This document shows, piece by piece, positions 57,558-64,000 of a DNA stretch of 64,000 nt. The stretch's first letter is position 1; each line of letters starts with the position of its first letter. A program made the position numbers and the translations under genes. The stretch comes from Salinimicrobium sp050750585 (GTDB lineage Bacteria > Bacteroidota > Bacteroidia > Flavobacteriales > Flavobacteriaceae): contig NZ_JBOJLM010000012.1 in NCBI RefSeq assembly GCF_050750585.1, forward strand, positions 45,429-109,428, in the 5' to 3' direction. The notes under the pieces were generated by a model, which ran no database searches, was not told the DNA's origin, and saw only the letters and a program-made list of their open reading frames with translations.

Positions 57558-57755
57558 TCAGAAATAATAGTTCATAAAAATGTCATTTTTGGCACCCCAG
57601 TCTCTCAACTGTCGCAACCTAATTACCACAACAGCGTTATATGATTCTGTTTCGTGCGGAACCATGATATTTTTTCTATGCTGAATAAATTTCAGGTATT
57701 CTATAGCTTCAGAATAATCTTTTAGATCTAGACACACGAGAATCCACCAGAGGCT
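57558..57755 (-). pseudogene. Possible gene remnant (C-terminal fragment)
   Basis: A minus-strand frame of 65 codons, open between stops, reads SLWWILVCLDLKDYSEAIEY and ends GAKNDIFMNYYF. The LKDYSEAIEYLKF segment is TPR-like. There is no start codon near the left end, so this may be the tail of a decayed gene. The rest of the 57366-57979 gap shows nothing I can name. Confidence 0.3.
57576..57590 (+). repeat. Interspersed palindrome copy 12 (AAAAATGTCATTTTT)
   Basis: Exact core with tail GGCACC. Within the possible remnant on the minus strand it would be read AAA AAT GAC ATT TTT (K-N-D-I-F). Confidence 0.9.
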
Positions 57756-57979
57756 TCAGTTATGCTGACTATTAAAAAAATGTAGTTGGTAATATTGTAG
57801 ACAGGAAGTTTTAAAAATTAGGAAAAAAACAGTTCGCATGCTCCAAAAAAATTACAACCCCTACGTATAATAATCCCGGGAACAGCAACTGTATCTTTCC
57901 TTAATTTGCCACAAAAATAGGAGATTTTACAGGAGAAAATTAAAGCGTTTAGTAAACGTATGGAATTTGAAAGTAAGCG

Positions 57980-60961
57980 TTAAACTACTAATTTAAGGAG
58001 TACCAAAGTGCCTTCATTTTTTACTGAAGTTACCTGTAAAGTCTCTTCCACCTCGTAACCCAGTAGTGCCACCCGCTCCTTGACCAAATTGACCCCTTTA
58101 GATTCATGCAACCTGTTGCCTGCCCCGCTTGAAAAACCAACCCCGTTATCTTCAATTTTACACTGCAGCAAACCATCTGAAAGCAATTCAAAGGAAACTT
58201 TTAAAAGCGGATTTTTAATACTTTGTGGGAAAGCATGAACAAAGACATTTTCTACAAAAGTCTGCAGCAACATGGTAGGAATTTCCAGCTCATAAGGATC
58301 AATCGAAGGATCTACCTCAAAGATTACCTGAATAGCATTATTAAACCTCGTATTTTCAACCCTGATGTAGGCCTGCAGGTATTCAATTTCTTCGATTAAT
58401 AGGATTTTGGGCCTGGTACAATGGTCGAGGTTTAACCTGATCAATTTCGAAAAATCCCCCAAAAATTCGGTGGCTTTTTCTATATCATTGTCCATGATGT
58501 AGTACTGAATGGAATTCATGGCATTAAAGATAAAATGCGGATTCATCTGTGCGAGCAGGGCCTCCATTTTCGTCTCTTCCAAACGCTTCTGAATAAGGCC
58601 TTTTTGCGCTTCAAACTTCCTGTTCTGCCTTATCTGAAAATTATAGATTCCCAGAATTCCGGTTCCGGCAATTAGCACCAGCAGGCCGCCAAACCACCAG
58701 GTCTTCCAAAAAGGGGGAAATATTGCCATGTTCAGTAAGGGGCGGGTAAAACTGAGCCCGGTACTTTCATCTGAAACCTTTACTTCAATACTGTAATTTT
58801 CGGGAGGCAGGGAAGGCAGAAATATTTCGGGTTTTGAAGACGCCAGGCTCCAGGTGGCATCCTTATTCAATCGGTACTGGTATTGCAATTTGTGGGGATA
58901 AGGATGGGCTTTTGTACTAAACTTCAGCAGCAGCGTATTCTCATTATGGGCCAGTTCTACCCTGTCTTCACGGGCAACCGGCACCCAGGAAAGTTTGTGG
59001 TTATTGACAAAGATCTCCTTCAGCTCAATATCATCTACCAGCATCTTCGGCTCAATAAGCGCATCCAGATCTAGGTTATAAACCCCGTTATTGCTGCCAA
59101 TTGTCAACACATTCTGGTGTACTTCGGCACTCAGCAAAGGCTGCTCCAGCCCCTGCTCTTTATCCATAAATATAAAGCGGCGGTCTTTATAGAGCGTGAG
59201 TCCTTTTTCGGTACCAATAATCAAAGTGCCGCGGTAATTCTTCATGAAAGAAATGGTGTTCCCCCTGATCTTAGCCCGCGGAATCTTCTCAAGAACTTCA
59301 AATGAACCTTCATCATTGATGATAAAAACATCTCCAAATTCGGTTGATATCGCCAGGTTTTCTCCTATTTCTGTGATGTGTTTTAATTTTTTCTCATTCC
59401 AGATTCCGCCTTTTAAAAAGGAGGTAAACCTGCCGTTTTTCCACACATAAAGCCCTGAAAAAATAGATAAGAAGTACGTTTTTTGCCCTTTTTGAAGACT
59501 ATTTACCACCATAGTGGGTGTTTGCCCATCTTCAGCATTAAAAAGCGTATAATCAAAAGCATCCAGATCGCTGTAAACCCTAACCCCGCCATAGGGATTG
59601 GTTTCTATGAGTTTACCTTCAGGAGTAAAATTGATCTCTTCGGAATGCAGGGGTAAATAGCGTTCCGGTTCTCCTGAAGTTTTGATCGCAAACAACCCGA
59701 TATTGGTATTCACCCAAAACATATCCTGGTGAACTTTTATGTCATAGAACTTAATATCTTCAGCTACTGTAGAATAATCAAGTTCGTAAAAATGATCTTC
59801 ATGCCTGGGCAAAGGTAGGCTGGTGGTGTGCACATAATCCTCCTGCCATTTTTTAAGCTGCTGCAAACTAATACTATGCTCATTTATGCCATTTTTGACA
59901 AGAATAGCATCATCCCGCAGTACTGCGGAAGCATTTTTTGTCCTGGCAAACCCCAAAGTTCTTTTCCCGGCAGATTCTTGAAAAGTGATTGGCGGATTTA
60001 GCGCGATCTCGAAGAGTCCGTCGTTCCTGGTGCCCACGTACAGCTTCTCAAAATCGGGATCATAGGCCAGGGAAATAACTTCCTTGCTGGAAATATTGAA
60101 TTCGGATGCTCTTGAGACCAGCCGCTCCCCTACTACTTCATAGATTCCGCCGTTGGTATCATATATTCCCCAGGCCGCCGCAAAGATCCTGTCCTGCCCG
60201 GTTTTTACGTAATCCCAGATGATGGAAGCGCCCAATTTTTCGGCAGTAAGATCCTTTTCCTGTACATAGTTTGCCAGCTTCTGCTTTGTAAAGAACTCTT
60301 TGTTGCTGCTGTAAATACTGTCATTATCTACCAGAACAGAGTAAATGAATTTATGATCACTGACTTTCACAAGAGCCGCCTCATCCTTCGGCTGATTAAT
60401 TCTGAAGATGCCTAAATCGTACGTGGCTACGTAGATCTCATTGTTGTAGCTGAAAAAATCCTGTACCCGAAAAAGCTTTTTCTCCGGCGGATTTTTCAGG
60501 GAAACTACTTCAAAAGTGTTGATATCAATGATAGAAACCCCATCACTGGTTCCCACAAAAACCTGGTCCTGGTAAGAAAAGAGTTTGGTGATCTCATTAT
60601 GAATCAATCCGTCTTCTTCAGAAATAACCGTGAAATCAAACCCATCATAGATGCTGATCCCTTCGCCATAACTTCCAAACCACAAATTACCTTTCTTATC
60701 TTCAGCAATAGCCCAACAGCTGTTGAGAGCTAAGCCATCCTCTTCAAAATAGTATTTTAAGACACCATTTTCTTTTTTTACCACGCCATTTTCAGTGCCA
60801 ATCCACAGCGCCTTATCACTGTCAACCAGTAGCGACCGCACGGCATTATTGGGCAGTTCATTAGCCGAGTTGTAATGTTTTACGGGATAATTTTGAGAGA
60901 GCGCTAAATTACACCACAAGAATAGTAAGAGAAAAGATCTAGTGGTTCTGTAAAATGGCAT
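57980..60961 (-). CDS. LytS-type sensor histidine kinase with extracellular two-component-regulator propeller
   Basis: A 993-residue protein with a signal peptide (ending LALSQ). About 700 residues of Reg_prop-type propeller repeats follow (DKALWIGTENGVVK, KKGNLWFGSYGEGISIYDG). A Y_Y_Y-like domain lies near 660-740, then one membrane helix (WWFGGLLVLIAGTGILGIY). The cytoplasmic LytS kinase core contains QMNPHFIFNAMNSIQYYI, with the phosphoacceptor His, then an N-box FVENVFVHAF and DNGVGFSSG. Its start overlaps the response regulator gene by 23 bases. Such sensors in Bacteroidota usually read periplasmic glycans or other small ligands; the ligand is unknown. Confidence 0.9.
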   Translation of the reverse strand: MPFYRTTRSFLLLFLWCNLALSQNYPVKHYNSANELPNNAVRSLLVDSDKALWIGTENGVVKKENGVLKYYFEEDGLALNSCWAIAEDKKGNLWFGSYGEGISIYDGFDFTVISEEDGLIHNEITKLFSYQDQVFVGTSDGVSIIDINTFEVVSLKNPPEKKLFRVQDFFSYNNEIYVATYDLGIFRINQPKDEAALVKVSDHKFIYSVLVDNDSIYSSNKEFFTKQKLANYVQEKDLTAEKLGASIIWDYVKTGQDRIFAAAWGIYDTNGGIYEVVGERLVSRASEFNISSKEVISLAYDPDFEKLYVGTRNDGLFEIALNPPITFQESAGKRTLGFARTKNASAVLRDDAILVKNGINEHSISLQQLKKWQEDYVHTTSLPLPRHEDHFYELDYSTVAEDIKFYDIKVHQDMFWVNTNIGLFAIKTSGEPERYLPLHSEEINFTPEGKLIETNPYGGVRVYSDLDAFDYTLFNAEDGQTPTMVVNSLQKGQKTYFLSIFSGLYVWKNGRFTSFLKGGIWNEKKLKHITEIGENLAISTEFGDVFIINDEGSFEVLEKIPRAKIRGNTISFMKNYRGTLIIGTEKGLTLYKDRRFIFMDKEQGLEQPLLSAEVHQNVLTIGSNNGVYNLDLDALIEPKMLVDDIELKEIFVNNHKLSWVPVAREDRVELAHNENTLLLKFSTKAHPYPHKLQYQYRLNKDATWSLASSKPEIFLPSLPPENYSIEVKVSDESTGLSFTRPLLNMAIFPPFWKTWWFGGLLVLIAGTGILGIYNFQIRQNRKFEAQKGLIQKRLEETKMEALLAQMNPHFIFNAMNSIQYYIMDNDIEKATEFLGDFSKLIRLNLDHCTRPKILLIEEIEYLQAYIRVENTRFNNAIQVIFEVDPSIDPYELEIPTMLLQTFVENVFVHAFPQSIKNPLLKVSFELLSDGLLQCKIEDNGVGFSSGAGNRLHESKGVNLVKERVALLGYEVEETLQVTSVKNEGTLVLLKLVV

Positions 60962-61691
60962 TTATAAACTCTTCTTCTTTTCGAAAGGAAACTGGAAGTT
61001 TCTCTCCGTTTGTTAATTCAATCTCCTTATTCGATTTGTGATACCTCACCACATAATTGAGGTTGATCACATAGCTTTTATGGATTCTCTTAAAAGCGTG
61101 CTGCGGAAGTATTCCTTCTACGTATTTTAAAGTCTTTGCAGCCATTTTTGTGCTGCCGTCAATCTTCTTTATGTTGCAGTAATTGCTCTCGGCCCTGCAA
61201 TAGAGAATTTGATTGGTATGCATAAGTTCAAAACCTTCAAGTGTAGGAAATGCAATTTTACTCACATTCTGGTCATTGACATTGAGGTTCTCCAGCAGTA
61301 AAGACAATTTTTTCTGTGCAGAGTTACCTTCGTTCTTCCTTTCAAACTTTTTTAAAGCTTCAGCCAGGTCGAGATGATTTATGGGCTTCAGCAAATAATC
61401 CAGTGCACTGCGTTTTATTGCTTTAATAGCAAACCTATCGAAAGCCGTAGTGAAAATGACTTCAAAATTGATCTTATCGAAATAGTTGAAGAGCTCCAAG
61501 CCATTCTTTTCGGGCATTTGAATATCCAGAAAAACCAGCTCGGGCTCATGATTTCTAATAGCAACCACCCCGGCATCTACCGAGCTGCACTTCTCCACAA
61601 CATTGATCTTGTTGGGAAAATACTTGTCGAGGGTTTTCTCCAGCAAATTGCGGGCATTCACCTCGTCATCGATGATCACTGCTTTTATCAT
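60939..61691 (-). CDS. LytTR-family response regulator
   Basis: A 250-residue regulator. The receiver domain is at 1-120, with the acidic pocket Asp8/Asp9, phosphoacceptor Asp56 in LVFLDIQMP, a Thr in TTAFDRF and Lys in YLLKPI. The LytTR DNA-binding domain is at about 145-245 (YCRAESNYCNIKKIDGS, FKRIHKSYVINL, LPVSFRKEEEF). It is the cognate partner of the overlapping LytS-type kinase gene and should act as a transcription factor. Confidence 0.92.
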   Translation of the reverse strand: MIKAVIIDDEVNARNLLEKTLDKYFPNKINVVEKCSSVDAGVVAIRNHEPELVFLDIQMPEKNGLELFNYFDKINFEVIFTTAFDRFAIKAIKRSALDYLLKPINHLDLAEALKKFERKNEGNSAQKKLSLLLENLNVNDQNVSKIAFPTLEGFELMHTNQILYCRAESNYCNIKKIDGSTKMAAKTLKYVEGILPQHAFKRIHKSYVINLNYVVRYHKSNKEIELTNGEKLPVSFRKEEEFINAILQNH

Positions 61692-61888
61692 ATAACAATA
61701 TTATAATTTAATTGTGATTTTATTAAGGTACCAAAAATGTCTAAATCCGATGTCTTTTATTTTCTTCGGAAGCTTTCTGCTTCAACCTTAAAGAACAAAA
61801 ATCTGCCGGGTATTTCTACCACAGCAGATTCTTGTTTTATTATTTCTGAAATAAATCCTGAAGCTTAATCAAGATCAGAAACTTTCTA

Positions 61889-62782
61889 CTAATCCTTCAG
61901 TGTAAACCTCACAAATAACTCATGGGTGCCATTGCTGGCATTTTGTAATTCCGAACGCAGGGAAGATTCATAAGCGTAACCAAAGTCAAACCAGTCTATC
62001 ACCTTGATCAAAGCAAGGCCGCTAATGGCTTCATCGGTCCTGTAAGCTGCTCCCACTTCAAAGTTGTTATGAATGTTCATAAGCGCTGTAAAATCTACCG
62101 AAACCGGGGCGCCATGCACATATCGAAGCATAACAGAAGGTTTTAACTCCAACGTGCTGTTCAGCCTGAAGTCATATCCTCCACTTAAATACATATGTAC
62201 CCTGTCTGCCGCCGTAGTTACTATACCTTCCTCTTCTCGTGCCCGCTTGGTCTCGAGGATCTTTGGGGCCGACAGAGAAATATAGTATTTCTCATGCTTT
62301 AAATAAGCGCCCACCCCCACGTTAGGGTTGAACCGGCTAAGGCCCACCAGCGACGGATCTACCTCGTAATTCCAGGTCTCAAGCTCAGAGGTATTTACGT
62401 TGTAAAAGTTTCCACCCGCTTTCAACCCCAGGAAAAGATCGAGTTGCTCGTTCATGGGAAGCCTATAGGAAAAATCGGCAGTCACAAAGGTTTGCTGCTC
62501 CACAAAGGTGCGGTCGTTTTCTACCGAAAGTCCCACTCCAACTCTTTTCCCGGCATAGGTACCGAAGGAAAAAGCCTGGGCCTCGGGGGCATTTTTCACA
62601 CCACTCCACTGACTCCTGAAAATACCTGCAAAAGTAGTATGCCCATCGGCCCCGGCATAAGCCGGGTTCACGATGTTCATATTTTGGCGGTAAAAAGTGT
62701 ACGAATTCTGTTGTTGCGCGTATAAAGTCGTTCCGGTGAATATCAGGAACAGTACGATAAATTTATTGATATATCTTTTCAT
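61889..62782 (-). CDS. PorP/SprF-family type IX secretion membrane protein
   Basis: A 297-residue outer-membrane protein from the ATG at 62782; in-frame starts up to 62815 would overlap the upstream gene. Signal peptide ending TTLYAQQ, then the PorP/SprF signature MNIVNPAYAGADGHTTFAGIFRSQWSGV at about 32-59. Beta strands follow, ending GTHELFVRFTLKD. Members of this family anchor or translocate large T9SS substrates and are usually encoded just downstream of them, as here with the CHU_C-type protein. Confidence 0.9.
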   Translation of the reverse strand: MKRYINKFIVLFLIFTGTTLYAQQQNSYTFYRQNMNIVNPAYAGADGHTTFAGIFRSQWSGVKNAPEAQAFSFGTYAGKRVGVGLSVENDRTFVEQQTFVTADFSYRLPMNEQLDLFLGLKAGGNFYNVNTSELETWNYEVDPSLVGLSRFNPNVGVGAYLKHEKYYISLSAPKILETKRAREEEGIVTTAADRVHMYLSGGYDFRLNSTLELKPSVMLRYVHGAPVSVDFTALMNIHNNFEVGAAYRTDEAISGLALIKVIDWFDFGYAYESSLRSELQNASNGTHELFVRFTLKD

Positions 62783-62793
62783 TGTGAGCTTCA

Positions 62794-64000
62794 TTATTTT
62801 GTTATGTACAACCATCCGTCTTTATCCAGGTTCTTTCCGTCAAGGTAAATCTGGAAGTAGTATGAGCCTTCGGGCAGTGCATCGCCGTTGTACGTACCGT
62901 CCCAATCGTTCTGGTAAGACGACTGTCTAAAGATCTCTTTCCCCCAGCGGTTGTAAATAATGACAAGGGAATTTGGATGATTCTCAATGTTCACAACCCT
63001 CCAGGTGTCGTTAATACCGTCACCGTTTGGCGTCATGGCTTCAGAAGCAAGTAGCTCAACCGTATCACAGGCATCACCTTTTCCGTCTTTATCGATGTCT
63101 TCCTGACCAGGGTTGTAGGCCAGCGGACAGTTATCATCTTCATCAAGAATTCCGTCACCGTCATCATCTGCGTCAACAATATCTCCCAGGCCATCGCCAT
63201 CGGTATCTGTTTGATCGGGGTTTGGAACTAACGGTGCATTGTCAACATCATCAGGAATACCATCATTATCGTCATCATCGTCACAGTTGTCTTTCATGCC
63301 GTCGGAATCATTGTCTCCAAAGCTGTTTCTCACGTCCACAACAGCTTCAGCCGTTCCTACGTTTCCGCTATGGTCGGTAACACTTAGCAGGACGAAGTTC
63401 ATCCCCTCATTGTCACATCCAAAGCTGGTAATATCCAGGCTCATGGAAGCAATTCCGCAGTTGTCAAAAACCTCATCGTAGACATCTTCGGCAACGATAC
63501 TGGCCACGCCATTTTCGTCAAGCTCTACCACGATGTCTTTCGCGATCACTACGGGAGCGGTTTCATCAAGGATGGTCACCGTTGCAACTTTGGTCGTAAT
63601 ATTGCCGTTCACATCAGTAACAGTCACCGTCACATCTTTTGTGGCACCGGTTGCACAGTCAAAGCGGGTTTCACTTAGCGTAATACTACCAACTGCGCAG
63701 TTATCGGTTGCACTTTCCACCATATCTGCAGTGGCGATAGTAACCTTACCGTCATCATCAAGCTGCACGCTGATGTTTTTCACCACAACTACAGGAGTTA
63801 CGTTATCTTCTACAGTAACAATTGCTTCGGAAGAAGTAGTATTCCCGTTGTTGTCTTCAACAGTAAGAACAACCGTGTTCTCTCCAACATTTGAGCAGTC
63901 AAAAGTGTCATTATCAAGCGACATTTCTGAAATCCCGCAGGCATCTGAAGAGCCGTTGTCGATCATCGCCGGAGTGATGGTCGCGTTTCCTTCAGCATCC
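62794..64000 (-). CDS. Large T9SS-exported adhesin, C-terminal part (continues beyond the window)
   Basis: The frame is open to the right edge, so the true N-terminus lies outside. Visible are at least three HYR/Ig-like repeats of about 85 residues (TDNCAVGSITLSETRFDC; FDNCGIASMSLDITSFGC) joined by VTDxxGN and TxxVxV edges. Next come calcium-binding thrombospondin type-3 repeats (DTDGDGLGDIVDADDDGDGI) and a C-terminal CHU_C/type B sorting domain (MTPNGDGINDTW, IYNRWGKEIF, WDGTYNG, LPEGSYYFQI). It is exported by the type IX system and attached to the cell surface, as in gliding or adhesion proteins. The PorP/SprF gene follows within 11 bases. Confidence 0.92.
   Translation of the reverse strand, partial: DAEGNATITPAMIDNGSSDACGISEMSLDNDTFDCSNVGENTVVLTVEDNNGNTTSSEAIVTVEDNVTPVVVVKNISVQLDDDGKVTIATADMVESATDNCAVGSITLSETRFDCATGATKDVTVTVTDVNGNITTKVATVTILDETAPVVIAKDIVVELDENGVASIVAEDVYDEVFDNCGIASMSLDITSFGCDNEGMNFVLLSVTDHSGNVGTAEAVVDVRNSFGDNDSDGMKDNCDDDDDNDGIPDDVDNAPLVPNPDQTDTDGDGLGDIVDADDDGDGILDEDDNCPLAYNPGQEDIDKDGKGDACDTVELLASEAMTPNGDGINDTWRVVNIENHPNSLVIIYNRWGKEIFRQSSYQNDWDGTYNGDALPEGSYYFQIYLDGKNLDKDGWLYITK

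Noticed and set aside
1..64000. tRNA or rRNA genes, insertion sequences, prophage
   Set aside because: The only T-arm-like GGTTCGAACC belongs to tmRNA. No transposase, integrase or structural phage genes were recognised.

Overview
The window looks like a chromosome segment from a marine-type Flavobacteriaceae (Bacteroidota). The grounds are Bacteroidota-style -7 boxes (TAnnTTTG) upstream of many genes, a PorP/SprF type IX secretion protein next to a large surface protein with a type B C-terminal sorting domain, a LytS/LytTR pair with a propeller sensor, SusC/TonB-style receptors, and a tmRNA whose tag reads GENNYALAA. Base composition is near 40% GC by eye. The species was not identified.

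Layout. 1-16.6 kb is mostly housekeeping and envelope: a CBS-type PLP enzyme, a LolC/E-like permease divergent from a NamZ (DUF1343) lipoprotein, a four-helix-bundle gene between oppositely oriented GGTTGC repeat arrays, a YkgJ protein, a methyltransferase, a metzincin-like lipoprotein, an amidohydrolase, a PiT-like transporter, a beta-barrel/TPR pair and ftsE. 16.6-30.7 kb holds a telomere-like heptamer array, a toxin-antitoxin pair with a damaged toxin start, typA, kdsA, a class II (B12-dependent) ribonucleotide reductase, an MscS-like channel, a LYS1-like dehydrogenase, tmRNA and a MocR-type regulator that lacks its PLP lysine. 30.7-38 kb has a TonB receptor and a TetR-ABC-HlyD-TolC export operon whose ATPase domain is degenerate, then a decayed GH97 fragment.

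41.4-56.6 kb is an accessory, defence-like island. It starts with an alpha/beta hydrolase, a WYL regulator, an AAA ATPase, a cyclic-phosphate-processing receiver protein, a tiny zinc ribbon, a 770-residue coiled-coil protein and two small membrane proteins. A complete type I restriction-modification operon on the minus strand follows: hsdM, hsdS, a probable abiF-type structured RNA, an Abi_2 HEPN gene, a PD-(D/E)XK nuclease, hsdR with a frameshifted C-terminus, and a GIY-YIG protein. The window ends with a LytS/LytTR two-component pair, a PorP/SprF gene and the 3' part of a very large T9SS-exported adhesin.

The strongest unexplained signal is a 15-base palindrome, AAAAATGNCATTTTT. It occurs twelve times (seven exact, five with one mismatch), both between and inside genes. 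A short asymmetric tail next to it puts ten of the twelve copies on the same strand. Inside genes every copy is read in one frame as K-N-x-I-F.
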